This document shows, piece by piece, positions 8,575 to 17,647 of a DNA stretch of 64,000 nucleotides; positions within the stretch are counted from its first letter, which is position 1; each line of letters opens with the position of its first letter. The translations under genes and the position numbers were made by a program. The stretch is from positions 3,114,001 through 3,178,000 of the forward strand of contig NZ_LN831790.1 in assembly GCF_001013905.1 (NCBI RefSeq). The letters are read 5' to 3'. The notes under the pieces are model-generated. The model searched no databases, was not told where the DNA came from, and saw only the letters and a program-made list of their open reading frames with translations. This DNA comes from Streptomyces leeuwenhoekii. GTDB taxonomy: Bacteria > Actinomycetota > Actinomycetes > Streptomycetales > Streptomycetaceae.

Positions 8575-10182
8575 TCAACGGCCCGGATACGGCCAGGCGT
8601 TGGGGAGGCAGTGGATGCCCTCGGCGGGGTCGAGGAACTTGGTCTGCTGCTGCATGACCGGGGCGAGTTCGCCGTCCTTGTCGCAGGTCACGTGCGAGTA
8701 GCCGAGACGGTGGCCGACCTCGTGGTTGATCAGCATCTGCCGGTAGGCGTGGATCTCGTCACCGTACGTCTCCGAGCCCTGCGCCCATCGGTAGGCGTTG
8801 ATCATCACGCGCTCGGTGGCGGCCGAGTCGCAGGACACGTTGTCGACCGTGGTGTCCAGGCCGGACTTGGCGCACCAGTCGGCGGTGGTGCCGGGACTGG
8901 CGAGGGTGATCACGAAGTCGGGCCGCCCCGAGTGGATGCGCTCGAACGTGCGGGCGCCGTTGTGCGCCCAGCTCCGGTCGTCGTTGAGCGTCTTCTGCAC
9001 GGCCTGGGCGAACAGTTCGGCGTCGAGGCCGAGCCCCTTCTCGACGTCCACGCGGTAGGTGAACTTCTGCCCGGTGCCGGGCGCCTTGGCGATGCCCGGC
9101 ACCGCCTCGAACGTGCCCGGACCGTCCAGCGTGGCGCTGAGCGGGTACTTCACGCCCATCTTCTGGTCGTACGTCAGGGGCGCCGCCCCGGCGGACGTCG
9201 ACGGCGTCGGCCGCCCGTCCGCGCGCGAGGCGGAGGCGCGGGCGTCGCGCGCCTGTTCACCGGCGGACTGCCCCCGCGCGTCCTGGCCGCCCCGCCCGTC
9301 GGCCGCCTGCCCGGCGACGACGACCGCCAGCACGGTGGTGACGGCGGCGGCCGCGATGCCGGTGAAGGTGCGCCCCTTGCCGCCCTTGCCGTCCTTGCCG
9401 TCCTTGGCGGCCGCGGGCGCACCGGTGGGCGGCTCGTCGTCGCCGCCGCGCGCGGCGGCGGTGGCGCCGCCGCCTCGGCCGGAGCCCTGGCGGGAGTCCC
9501 GGCCGGCGACGGAGGCGTCCGGACCGGCCGCCTGCGAGGGCGTGCCGGGGCGGCCGTGGGGACGGGAGGCGGGGGCGTCGCCGTCGGCGGCGTCGAAGGC
9601 GTCCAGGTACGCCTGCCGGGGTCCGGCGGGGTCGGCCTGCCGCCGTGCGTGCCTCTGCCGCTGCCGCGGGAAGATGACGCCCGGGCCGGGGTCCGCGGGG
9701 GCGCGACGGCCCGCCGGAGCGTCGGGCTCCGCCGGGGAGCCGGGCTCCGCGAGCAGGCCGGGTCCCTCGGGGGCGCCGTACGGGCTCGCGGTACGTCCGC
9801 CCGGTCCGCCCAACTCGCCCCAGCCGCCACCGCCTTCCCGCTGCTCGGGATGGCCGCCGCGGACCCGCGGGACGCCCCGCGCGGGCGTGCCGTCGGCCAG
9901 GCGCGGCAGACCGTGGGCCGGGGTCCCTTCCGGATAGCGCGCCCCCGCGAGTCCCTGGGGCCCGCCCGCCGGCGGCGTCCGGCCGTCCAGCGGCGGCGTC
10001 TGCTCGGCCGCCACCGGGCCGGTCATCCGCCGGCGGCCCGTTCCCGGCCCGGGCACCGCTGCCGGCGCGGGCGCCCCGCCCGGTGCCGTTCCGTGCGCGG
10101 CGCCCGGCCCGCTCTCCGCTGTTCCGGTTGTGTCCGCGGAGTCGCCCCTGGGGGCGGGCCCGCGGCGGCTGTGGCGTCCCAC
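8575..10182 (-). CDS. DUF3152 protein, predicted zinc metalloprotease fold
   Basis: The protein has 535 residues. The N-terminal 300 are a disordered Gly/Pro/Arg-rich cytoplasmic region that starts MGRHSRRG. One membrane helix follows (TGIAAAAVTTVLAVVVAG) and then an external DUF3152 domain of about 220 residues. That domain contains HEVGHRLGYSH, the HExxHxxGxxH zinc signature of metzincin-like proteases. Paired cysteines (WCAK, SCDS, TCDK, HCLP) suggest disulfides outside the cell. The family is actinobacterial (Rv3207c in M. tuberculosis, from memory) and its substrate is not established to my knowledge. The GTG start lies eight bases after the hydrolase stop, whose codons supply the AGGAGG. 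An internal ATG 51 codons in is a less likely start. Confidence 0.85.
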   Translation of the reverse strand: MGRHSRRGPAPRGDSADTTGTAESGPGAAHGTAPGGAPAPAAVPGPGTGRRRMTGPVAAEQTPPLDGRTPPAGGPQGLAGARYPEGTPAHGLPRLADGTPARGVPRVRGGHPEQREGGGGWGELGGPGGRTASPYGAPEGPGLLAEPGSPAEPDAPAGRRAPADPGPGVIFPRQRQRHARRQADPAGPRQAYLDAFDAADGDAPASRPHGRPGTPSQAAGPDASVAGRDSRQGSGRGGGATAAARGGDDEPPTGAPAAAKDGKDGKGGKGRTFTGIAAAAVTTVLAVVVAGQAADGRGGQDARGQSAGEQARDARASASRADGRPTPSTSAGAAPLTYDQKMGVKYPLSATLDGPGTFEAVPGIAKAPGTGQKFTYRVDVEKGLGLDAELFAQAVQKTLNDDRSWAHNGARTFERIHSGRPDFVITLASPGTTADWCAKSGLDTTVDNVSCDSAATERVMINAYRWAQGSETYGDEIHAYRQMLINHEVGHRLGYSHVTCDKDGELAPVMQQQTKFLDPAEGIHCLPNAWPYPGR

Positions 10183-10190
10183 GTCGCGCC

Positions 10191-11213
10191 TCAGCCTCCT
10201 GTGCTCTCGTTGACGGGCACGCCGTCGGCGGCCCCTTCCGTATCCGTCCCGGCCGCCGACTTCCCGGTGTCCGCGAGGAATTCGCGGAACGCCGTGGCGA
10301 CCGTCTCCGGATACTCCATCATGGCCACGTGCCCGGCGTCCGGCAGGGTCAGCAACCGGGAGTTCCGGAAGGCGCGGGCCGCCCTCTGCGCCATGCGGTA
10401 GCCGACGAGCCGGTCCCGGCCGCCGTACACCAGCAGCGTCGGCGCGAGCACCCGTTCGGCCTGCCGCCACAGCCCGTGCTGGCCGCCGACCGTGTAGGCG
10501 TTGACGATCCCCCGCGCGGAACGCGCCATCGCGTCCCAGAAGTAGGGCAGCCCCAGCCGCCGTTCCATCTCCTCCACGGCGTGCCGGAACCCTTCCGGGC
10601 TGACCCGCCCGGGGTCGCCGTAGCAGAGCGCCATGACCCCGCGGACCCGCTGCTCGGCGGTCCATTCCCGGGTGAACCGGGTGAAGAGCGAGGCCACCCC
10701 GGGCACCGCCAGCAGCCCGGTCGGCACGGCGGTGCGCTGGACCCGGATCTCCGGCAGCGCGGGCGACACGAGGGTCAGCGTCCGCACGAGGTCGGGGCGG
10801 ACCGCGGCGACACGGGTGACGACGGCACCGCCGAGCGAATTGCCGAACAGGTGCACGGGTCCGCGCCCGCACGCGTCCAGGTAGCGGATGACCGCGCGCG
10901 CGTGCCCGGTGACCGAGTAGTTCCCGTCGTCCGGCGGCGGGGAGTCGCCGAAACCGGGCAGGTCGACGGCCTCGTTGTCGGTGACGTCGTCCAGCAGCGG
11001 CATCAGCGCCGACCAGTTCTGCGAGGAACCCCCGAGACCGTGGACGTACAGGGCGGGCGGCAGCCCCTCGCGCGCCGGGGGCCTCGACCGGACCGTCAGC
11101 GTGATCCCCGGGAGCCGGACCGACCGGAGCCGCTCGCCTTCCGCGACCCTGACGGCGGCCACCTTCGAAAGGAGGTTGGCGGGCGGCACGAAGGGCAGCT
11201 CGGTCGAAGACAT
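10191..11213 (-). CDS. Alpha/beta-hydrolase
   Basis: A 340-residue alpha/beta-hydrolase. It shows the oxyanion motif YVHGLGGSSQNW, strand VDLPGFGDS, the nucleophile elbow LFGNSLGG and the final histidine in PDAGHVAMMEYP. No signal peptide or membrane segment is evident, so it is probably cytoplasmic. It precedes the DUF3152 gene by eight bases and the two form an operon. The substrate cannot be inferred. Confidence 0.88.
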   Translation of the reverse strand: MSSTELPFVPPANLLSKVAAVRVAEGERLRSVRLPGITLTVRSRPPAREGLPPALYVHGLGGSSQNWSALMPLLDDVTDNEAVDLPGFGDSPPPDDGNYSVTGHARAVIRYLDACGRGPVHLFGNSLGGAVVTRVAAVRPDLVRTLTLVSPALPEIRVQRTAVPTGLLAVPGVASLFTRFTREWTAEQRVRGVMALCYGDPGRVSPEGFRHAVEEMERRLGLPYFWDAMARSARGIVNAYTVGGQHGLWRQAERVLAPTLLVYGGRDRLVGYRMAQRAARAFRNSRLLTLPDAGHVAMMEYPETVATAFREFLADTGKSAAGTDTEGAADGVPVNESTGG

Positions 11214-11561
11214 GCGGCAATGTTACGAGGTGATCACGCACTGGCTCATGTGTTCGCCATCACAAGCTGGTTTCGCGCGGCAGGTTCCACGCATAGAGCG
11301 GCCGTACCGGTGCATACAAGAGGTACACGAGGGACGAGGCGGTCCACCGGGCGGACGACGGGCCGCGCGGGAGGCCGCCACGGCAGGCCGTCACGACCGG
11401 CCGCCACGGGACGGCGGCGGCACACGGGCACCGCAGCGCTCCGTCACGGACCGGGAGCGGATCGCATAGCGTCCGGACCGGGTGTCTCCTAGGCTCGTAC
11501 AGAGGGCACCCGCGTGTGGCCCCTGCATCTTTCAGGGACGTTCGTAGGAAGGGAGCCCACC
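11214..11561. other. Divergent intergenic region
   Basis: About 350 bases separate the hydrolase start (minus) and the small acidic protein (plus). It should hold both promoters. The part at 11220-11330 next to the hydrolase is relatively AT-rich. I see no gene and no clear operator. Confidence 0.4.
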
Positions 11562-11786
11562 ATGGCCGTAGACCCCACCGACCCCGAGACCTTCGAGGAC
11601 GAGGAGACGCGGGAGGACCAGCAGTTCGGCGTCGAGGCCCCGGAGGTCGACGCAGCCGAACAGCACGCGGACATCGCGCCGCACCGCGACGACCCGCTGA
11701 CCGGCGTGGACCCCGACCGCGCCAGCGAGGCCGATCTGATGGAGCAGACCCGGATCGTCACCCTCGACGAGGACGACTACCGGTGA
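11562..11786 (+). CDS. Small acidic conserved protein
   Basis: A 74-residue protein, very rich in Asp and Glu (FEDEETRED near the start and TLDEDDYR at the end), with no membrane segment and no cysteine. The ATG has a GGAAGGGAG ribosome binding site about seven bases upstream, so I prefer it to a GTG 16 codons earlier. It looks like a conserved hypothetical of Streptomyces. No function is apparent from sequence or neighbours. Confidence 0.68.
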   Translation: MAVDPTDPETFEDEETREDQQFGVEAPEVDAAEQHADIAPHRDDPLTGVDPDRASEADLMEQTRIVTLDEDDYR

Positions 11787-12021
11787 CCGGCTGATCCGGC
11801 GGTCCGGTGACCCCGGCGGCCCGCGACAGGGGCGGCCGAGGATGCCGCCGAGCAGGAAAGAGCCGACACTTGCCCGGCCTGAGCATGTTTGAAACCTTCT
11901 GCGCGGCTTTCGGCACCGTCCGGTACGTGAAATCCTGCGCTCGCGACGCGCACACCACGGTTACCGAAAAGTACGATGGCGGCGCGGCGCACACCGCGAG
12001 TGGACGATTTTGGGAGGCGGC

Positions 12022-12666
12022 GTGACAGCCATCGAGCAGACAGAGGCGGTACGCCCGCGGGGCACGCGCCTGCCGCGCCGTGCCCGACGGAACCAGCTCC
12101 TGGGCGCCGCGCAGGAGGTCTTCGTGGCGCAGGGCTACCACGCGGCCGCGATGGACGACATCGCCGAGCGCGCCGGGGTGAGCAAGCCGGTGCTCTACCA
12201 GCACTTCCCGGGCAAGCTCGACCTCTACCTGGCCCTGCTGGACCAGCACTGCGAGTCCCTCATCCAGTCGGTGCGGAACGCGCTGGCGTCGACGAGCGAC
12301 AACAAGCAGCGCGTCCGGGCGACGATGGACGCCTATTTCGCGTACGTCGAGGACGACGGCGGGGCCTTCCGCCTCGTCTTCGAGTCGGACCTGACCAACG
12401 AGCCCGCCGTCCGCGAGCGCGTCGACAAGGTCACGAACGAGTGTGCGGAGGCGATCTGCGACGTCATCGCCGAGGACACCGGCCTCTCGCGCGCGGAGTC
12501 GATGCTGCTCGCGTCGGGCCTGGGCGGCCTCGCCCAGGTGGTGGCCCGCTCCTGGCTGCACAGCGACCGCAGCGTGCCGCGCGACCAGGCCGTCCAGTTG
12601 CTGGCCTCGCTGGCCTGGCGGGGCATCGCGGGCTTCCCCCTGCACGGCAACGACCAGCACCACTGA
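12022..12666 (+). CDS. TetR-family transcriptional regulator
   Basis: A 214-residue TetR protein. The N-terminal helix-turn-helix is typical: LLGAAQEVFVAQGYHAAAMDD followed by IAERAGVSKPVLYQHFPGK. The C-terminal ligand domain is of the type found in the widely conserved actinobacterial regulator next to DUF3107 (Rv3208 in M. tuberculosis, from memory). The GTG start has GGGAGG five bases upstream. The upstream 235 bases contain a less GC-rich patch around 11950-11980 that probably includes its promoter. The regulon is unknown. Confidence 0.92.
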   Translation: MTAIEQTEAVRPRGTRLPRRARRNQLLGAAQEVFVAQGYHAAAMDDIAERAGVSKPVLYQHFPGKLDLYLALLDQHCESLIQSVRNALASTSDNKQRVRATMDAYFAYVEDDGGAFRLVFESDLTNEPAVRERVDKVTNECAEAICDVIAEDTGLSRAESMLLASGLGGLAQVVARSWLHSDRSVPRDQAVQLLASLAWRGIAGFPLHGNDQHH

Positions 12667-12811
12667 CAGGCGCCGACCGGGGCTTTGTTCCCGTCGCCTG
12701 TTCGCTCGTGGCGTTCGCGGGCGCAGCGTGCCGTGCGCTCGCGCGGGCTAATGTGTGCTGGGTACAGCGCGGAAGGTCGCGCACTTCACTGACCGTCGGA
12801 GGGACATAGCC

Positions 12812-13039
12812 GTGGAGGTCAAGATCGGCGTGCAGCACGCGCCCCGCGAGATCGTGCTGGAGAGCGGTCAGAGCGCCGAGGAGGTCGAGCGGATCGTGGC
12901 CGACGCCCTGGCCGGCAAGGCGCAGCTGCTCAGCCTCGTGGACGAGCACGGCCGCAAGGTGCTGGTCCCGGCCGACCGCCTCGCGTATGTCGAGATCGGT
13001 GAGCCGGCCCCGCGCAAGGTGGGCTTCGGCGCGCTGTAG
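12812..13039 (+). CDS. DUF3107 family protein
   Basis: A 75-residue small soluble protein that begins MEVKIGVQHAPREIVLES and ends PRKVGFGAL, a close match to the actinobacterial DUF3107 family (Rv3208A/TB9.4 in M. tuberculosis). The GTG start follows a GGAGGGA ribosome binding site. It sits between the TetR gene and a strong terminator, so it may be read with tetR or from its own promoter. Its biochemical role is unknown to me. Confidence 0.9.
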   Translation: MEVKIGVQHAPREIVLESGQSAEEVERIVADALAGKAQLLSLVDEHGRKVLVPADRLAYVEIGEPAPRKVGFGAL

Positions 13040-13057
13040 CTGCGGCGCGGTGACGGG

Positions 13058-13090
13058 AAGGGCCCGGCGGTCGTGTACCGCCGGGCCCTT
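13058..13090 (+). terminator. 14-bp perfect hairpin after DUF3107
   Basis: AAGGGCCCGGCGGT at 13058-13071 pairs with 13077-13090 around a five-base loop, 19 bases after the stop codon. The stem is flanked by A and T at its base, as in intrinsic terminators. Confidence 0.85.
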
Positions 13091-13273
13091 CGCGTCGCCG
13101 CGGGACCGAGCGCGCCGGCGGGCCGGGCGGGTGCCGGTGACCGCGCGCCGCGCGTCCGGCCCGCACACAGGCGGACCACATGTCCTCCACAGAGGAGGAT
13201 TGCATTCCGCAGGTCACGGGTAGGACGACTGGGACCGTTTCGGGCAGGCCGGCCGCGTGGGAGGGACCCCGAC

Positions 13274-13543
13274 ATGCTCCTGGAAGCGCTCAGCTCCTTC
13301 GTCCTCGGTCTCGTCCTGGCCGGGACCGCCGCCCACCGCCTGCCGCACCGGCTCCCCGCCCGCGCCCTCGTGTTGCCGACGGGCATCGCCGGGGCCCTGT
13401 TCGGGGCCTTCCTCACACACAGCGCGCTGGACACCGGGAGCCTGCCGATGGTGCTCCTCGGCGCGGCGGTCGTCTCACTGGCCGCGCTGTCGCTGCTGCT
13501 GCGGCCCGCGGGAAGGCTCGGGCGCCGCTCGGCGACCGCCTGA
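13274..13543 (+). CDS. Small three-helix membrane protein
   Basis: An 89-residue protein with three hydrophobic segments (FVLGLVLAGTAA, PTGIAGALFGAFLT, LPMVLLGAAVVSLAALSLLL) and basic residues at the C-terminus. The ATG has GGGAGGGA nine bases upstream. The short glycine-rich helices recall GlsB/YeaQ-type small membrane proteins, but the resemblance is weak. It converges on the ferritin-like gene. Confidence 0.65.
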   Translation: MLLEALSSFVLGLVLAGTAAHRLPHRLPARALVLPTGIAGALFGAFLTHSALDTGSLPMVLLGAAVVSLAALSLLLRPAGRLGRRSATA

Positions 13544-13649
13544 CCGGCCGCCGGGGGCGGCGCCCGCCCCGGCACCGGACGGCAGACGGCGGGACGCCCT
13601 CCCGGAGCCTAAGACGCCGGGGCCCGCAGGACCGGACGGGGAATCCCGC

Positions 13650-14405
13650 CTAGGCGGCCAGACCCAGCGCCGCCATCCGCTTGGTGTGCGCCTCGGTGAT
13701 CCGGGAGAACATCCTGCCGACCTCGGCGAGGTCGAAGCCGTCCGCCACGCCGCCCACCAGCATCGTCGACAGCGCGTCACGGTCGGCGACCACCCGCTGG
13801 GACTGCGACAGGGCCTCGCCCATCAGGCGCCGCGCCCACAGCGCCAGCCGCCCGCCCACGCGCGGCTCCGCGTCGATCGCCGCGCGCACCTTCTCCACGG
13901 CGAAGCTGGCGTGCCCGGTGTCGTCCAGCACGGCGAGCACCAGGGAGCGGGTGTCGGAGTCGAGCCGGGCCGCGACCTCGCGGTAGAAGTCGCTGGCGAT
14001 GGAGTCGCCGACGTACGCCTTGACGAGTCCCTCCAGCCAGTCCGAGGGCGCCGTCTGCTTGTGGAAGCCCTCGTAGGCGGCGACGAACGGCTCCATCGCT
14101 CCCGTCGGCTCCTCACCGATCTCGGCCAGCCGGTTCCGCAACCGCTCGAAGTGGTGGAACTCCGCCGACGCCATCTTCGCCAGCTCCGCCTTGTCCTCCA
14201 GCGTCGGCGCCAGCTTGGCGTCCTCCGCGAGCCGTTCGAACGCCGCGAGCTCCCCGTACGCGAGCGCGCCGAGCAGGTCCACGACCGCGGCGCGGTACTG
14301 CGGGTCGGCGGCGGCCGTGGCCCAGTCGAGGGCCGCGACTCCGGTGGCTCCGGTCGATTCTGCGGGGGCGTCTGCTGCGTTGCCAGGCTTGTCAGAGCTC
14401 GTCAT
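13650..14405 (-). CDS. Ferritin-like fold protein
   Basis: A 251-residue, mostly helical protein of the actinobacterial ferritin-like family next to DEAD-box helicases (Rv3210c type, from memory). Acidic/His motifs ELAAFERLAEDA, ASAEFHHFERLR and VLDDTGHASFAVEKV lie on successive helices, as in a four-helix diiron-like bundle. Whether it binds metal is not shown. The ATG is preceded by a weak ribosome binding site. It is divergent from the helicase gene. Confidence 0.82.
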   Translation of the reverse strand: MTSSDKPGNAADAPAESTGATGVAALDWATAAADPQYRAAVVDLLGALAYGELAAFERLAEDAKLAPTLEDKAELAKMASAEFHHFERLRNRLAEIGEEPTGAMEPFVAAYEGFHKQTAPSDWLEGLVKAYVGDSIASDFYREVAARLDSDTRSLVLAVLDDTGHASFAVEKVRAAIDAEPRVGGRLALWARRLMGEALSQSQRVVADRDALSTMLVGGVADGFDLAEVGRMFSRITEAHTKRMAALGLAA

Positions 14406-14843
14406 GAAGCGCACAATAGCCCGCCCCCCGTCAGGCGGAAGGCCCCGGTCGATCAGTGTGATGACGACTACGTGACGAAATCGGCCATCGCGTGTGCGCC
14501 GATCCGGGGTATGGTGGTAATGCTGCCTGCCGAGTATGTGGCGTACGGGTACACGAGTACTCGTCGCGTACGCGTCGCGTGCGTCATGTATTGGACGGGC
14601 CGCACGTATGAGGATGCCCGGTCGGTGGCCCGATCGGCTCCGACCCGACAGCCCTTTCCGGCCGTACGGCAATACCGCGCGTACGGCGACCGGAGGGGGA
14701 ACCCTCAGCGGTTCGAGCGCTAGAGCGTCGGCAGTGGTCCCGTGCCAACGGCCCGCCCGCGTGGGCGGCCGAAGTCCCCGGCACGGTCACGCGACACGAC
14801 CCCCGCGCTCGCCTCGCGCCGCACACACAGAAGAGGCAGCACC
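14406..14843. promoter_or_regulatory. Divergent region and long leader of the helicase gene, with a 12-bp palindrome
   Basis: About 440 bases lie between the ferritin-like gene and the proposed helicase start. A perfect palindrome ACGAGTACTCGT (14553-14564) is flanked on both sides by further GTACG/CGTAC motifs. This is the sort of arrangement seen in operators. A GTG at 14742 could extend the helicase by 34 codons, but the extension has no family resemblance. Confidence 0.45.
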
Positions 14844-17624
14844 CTGACTACGACGTTCCGATCCCTGGGAATCCTCCCCGAGACCGCCGAGGCCCTGGAG
14901 GCCGTCGGCATCATCACCCCCTTCCCCATCCAGGAGATGACGCTCCCCGTGGCCCTGTCGGGCTCGGACGTCATCGGCCAGGCCAAGACCGGTACCGGCA
15001 AGACGCTGGGCTTCGGTCTTCCGCTCCTGGAGCGCGTGACCGTCCCCGCCGACGTGGAGGCGGGCCGCGCCCGCCCCGAGGCCCTCACCGACGCCCCGCA
15101 GGCCCTCGTCGTGGTCCCGACGCGCGAGCTGTGCGTCCAGGTGACCAACGACCTGCTGACCGCGGGCAAGGCGCGCAATGTGCGCGTCACCGCGATCTAC
15201 GGCGGCCGGGCGTACGAGCCGCAGGTCGAGGCCCTGAAGAAGGGCGTCGACGTGGTCGTCGGCACCCCGGGCCGCCTGCTGGACCTGGCCGGCCAGAAGA
15301 AGCTGGACCTGAAGCACGTCAAGTGCCTGGTCCTCGACGAGGCCGACGAGATGCTCGACCTGGGCTTCCTGCCCGACGTCGAGAAGATCATCGGCATGCT
15401 CCCGGCCAAGCGCCAGACCATGCTGTTCTCGGCGACCATGCCGGGCGCGGTCATCGGACTGGCCCGCCGCTACATGTCCCGGCCCACGCACATCCGCGCC
15501 ACCGCGCCGGACGACGAGGGCATGACGGTCGCCAACATCAAGCAGTTCGTCTACCGCGCGCACTCCATGGACAAGCCGGAGATGATCGCCCGCATCCTGC
15601 AGGCCGAGGGCCGCGGACTGGCGATGATCTTCTGCCGGACCAAGCGGACGGCGGCCGACATCGCCGAGCAGCTCCAGCGGCGCGGGTTCGCCGCCGGCGC
15701 GGTCCACGGCGACCTCGGGCAGGGCGCCCGCGAGCAGGCGCTGCGCGCCTTCCGCAACGGCAAGGTGGACGTGCTCGTCTGCACCGACGTCGCCGCCCGC
15801 GGCATCGACGTCGAGGGCGTGACCCACGTCATCAACTACCAGTCGCCGGAGGACGAGAAGACGTACCTGCACCGCGTCGGCCGCACCGGCCGCGCGGGCG
15901 CCAAGGGTACGGCGATCACGTTCGTCGACTGGGACGACATCCCGCGCTGGCAGCTGATCAACAAGGCGCTGCAGCTCGACTTCAACGACCCGGTCGAGAC
16001 GTACTCCAGCTCCCCGCACCTCTACTCCGACCTCGGCATCCCCGAGGGCACCAAGGGCGTCCTGCCGCGCTCGTCGCGCACGCGTGCCGGGCTGGACGCG
16101 GAGGAGCTGGAGGACCTCGGCGAGCCCGGTGGCCGGGCCGGCCGCGGGCGTGGCGGCCGGGGTGACCGGGACGACCGGCGTGACTCCCGCCCCGACGACC
16201 GCGAGCGTTCGGACCGTACGCCGCGCCGCCGTCGCCGCACGCGCGGCGGGGCAGCGCTGGACACCGCTTCCCCCGCCACCGCGGCGCCGGACGCCGTGAC
16301 CGCCGGGGGCACGGAGGGTACGGCGGAGGACGCCGACAAGCCGGGCCGTACGCTGCGCCGCCGGCGCCGTACCCGCGGTGGGGCGGCGACGCGGCAGCCG
16401 GTGACCGGCGCGACCGCCGAGGCGTCCGTGACGACCGCGCCCCCGCGCGAGACGGCCCCGGAGGACACCGCCACGGCACCGGAGGCCGCCCCCGTGGCGA
16501 GCGCCGAGACCGCCGAGGCCCCGGCGCAGCCGCGCCGCCGGCGCACGCGCAAGACCGCGCAGTCGCCGGACGCCGCCGCTGTGACGGCCACCGAGGAGTC
16601 GCCGGCCGCCGGGATCCTGGCGTCCGAGGCCCCCGCCGCTCCGGCACCGCTCACGGAGGCGGCGACCGCCCCGGAGGCGCCCGCCGCCAAGCCGCGCCGC
16701 CGCACCCGCAAGGCGGCCGCGACCGCCGACGCCGCGGTGGAGACGGCCGAGGCCACCACGGAGACCGCCGAGGCCAAGCCCCGGCGGACCCGCAAGGCCG
16801 CCGCCAAGGCCGAGACCCCGGAGACCCCGGAAGGCGCGGAAACCGTGGAGGCCAAGCCCCGCCGCACCCGGAAGACCGCCGCCAAGACGGAGACCACCGG
16901 CGATGCCACGGCCGAAGCGACGGACACGACCGAGCCCAAGCCGCGCCGCACCCGGAAGACCGCCGCCAAGGCGGAGACTCCGGAAGGCGCGGAAGCCGCG
17001 GAGGCCAAGCCCCGGCGGACCCGCAAGGCCGCCGCCAAGGCCGAGACGACGGACACCGCCGAAGCCACGGACACCACCGAGGCCAAGCCCCGCCGCACCC
17101 GCAAGGCCACCGCCAAGACGGAGACCACCGGCGACGCCACGGCCGAAGCGACGGACACCACCGAGCCCAAGCCGCGCCGCACCCGGAAGACCGCCGCCAA
17201 GGCGGAGACTCCGGAAGGCGCGGAAGCCGCGGAGGCCAAGCCCCGGCGGACCCGCAAGGCCGCCGCCAAGGCCGAGACGACGGACACCGCCGAAGCCACG
17301 GACACCACCGAGGCCAAGCCCCGCCGCACCCGCAAGGCCACCGCCAAGACGGAGACCACCGGCGACGCCACGGCCGAGGCGGCGGAGGCCAAGCCGCGCC
17401 GTCGCGCCCGGAAGGCCGCCGCCGAGGCGGAGGCCGTCACCGCCGGCATCCCGGCCCAGGCCACGCAGGAGCCGGAGGCCGCGCCGCGCCGCCGCACCCG
17501 CAAGGCCGTGACGGCCGACGCCGGCGAGTCCTCGGGTGAGGCCGCGGAGGCCAAGCCGAAGGCGCGCCGGACCCGCAAGGCCACGGCTGCCGCCGCTCAG
17601 CCCGCGGAGTCCACGGAGGGCTGA
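14844..17624 (+). CDS. DEAD-box RNA helicase with long basic repeat tail; probable CTG start
   Basis: From the CTG the protein is 926 residues. The helicase core occupies about 1-400: Q motif FPIQEMTLP, motif I AKTGTGKT, motif II VLDEADEML, motif III SAT and motif VI HRVGRTGRAG. Residues from about 430 to the end are Arg/Lys/Ala/Thr/Glu-rich with many copies of KPRRTRKAAAK, probably an unstructured RNA-binding tail. The frame has no ATG or GTG between 14742 and the core, whereas AGAGG sits seven bases before CTG and homology begins at LTTTF. I therefore choose CTG; the alternative is GTG 14742. RhlE-like helicases remodel structured RNA, often in cold adaptation or ribosome assembly. Confidence 0.9.
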   Translation: MTTTFRSLGILPETAEALEAVGIITPFPIQEMTLPVALSGSDVIGQAKTGTGKTLGFGLPLLERVTVPADVEAGRARPEALTDAPQALVVVPTRELCVQVTNDLLTAGKARNVRVTAIYGGRAYEPQVEALKKGVDVVVGTPGRLLDLAGQKKLDLKHVKCLVLDEADEMLDLGFLPDVEKIIGMLPAKRQTMLFSATMPGAVIGLARRYMSRPTHIRATAPDDEGMTVANIKQFVYRAHSMDKPEMIARILQAEGRGLAMIFCRTKRTAADIAEQLQRRGFAAGAVHGDLGQGAREQALRAFRNGKVDVLVCTDVAARGIDVEGVTHVINYQSPEDEKTYLHRVGRTGRAGAKGTAITFVDWDDIPRWQLINKALQLDFNDPVETYSSSPHLYSDLGIPEGTKGVLPRSSRTRAGLDAEELEDLGEPGGRAGRGRGGRGDRDDRRDSRPDDRERSDRTPRRRRRTRGGAALDTASPATAAPDAVTAGGTEGTAEDADKPGRTLRRRRRTRGGAATRQPVTGATAEASVTTAPPRETAPEDTATAPEAAPVASAETAEAPAQPRRRRTRKTAQSPDAAAVTATEESPAAGILASEAPAAPAPLTEAATAPEAPAAKPRRRTRKAAATADAAVETAEATTETAEAKPRRTRKAAAKAETPETPEGAETVEAKPRRTRKTAAKTETTGDATAEATDTTEPKPRRTRKTAAKAETPEGAEAAEAKPRRTRKAAAKAETTDTAEATDTTEAKPRRTRKATAKTETTGDATAEATDTTEPKPRRTRKTAAKAETPEGAEAAEAKPRRTRKAAAKAETTDTAEATDTTEAKPRRTRKATAKTETTGDATAEAAEAKPRRRARKAAAEAEAVTAGIPAQATQEPEAAPRRRTRKAVTADAGESSGEAAEAKPKARRTRKATAAAAQPAESTEG
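16881..17382 (+). repeat. 231-bp in-frame tandem duplication in the helicase tail
   Basis: Two nearly identical units of 231 bases (16881-17111 and 17112-17342) are followed by a partial third beginning at 17343. The unit encodes 77 residues containing three KPRRTRK repeats. The copies differ at only a few bases (for example GAT versus GAC and ACG versus ACC), indicating recent duplication. Confidence 0.9.
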
Positions 17625-17647
17625 TCCCCCCTCCCGGTCCCCGTCCC

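Noticed and set aside
16881..17382. Regular repeats as a CRISPR array
   Set aside because: Units are 231 bp, contiguous without spacers and in frame with the helicase.
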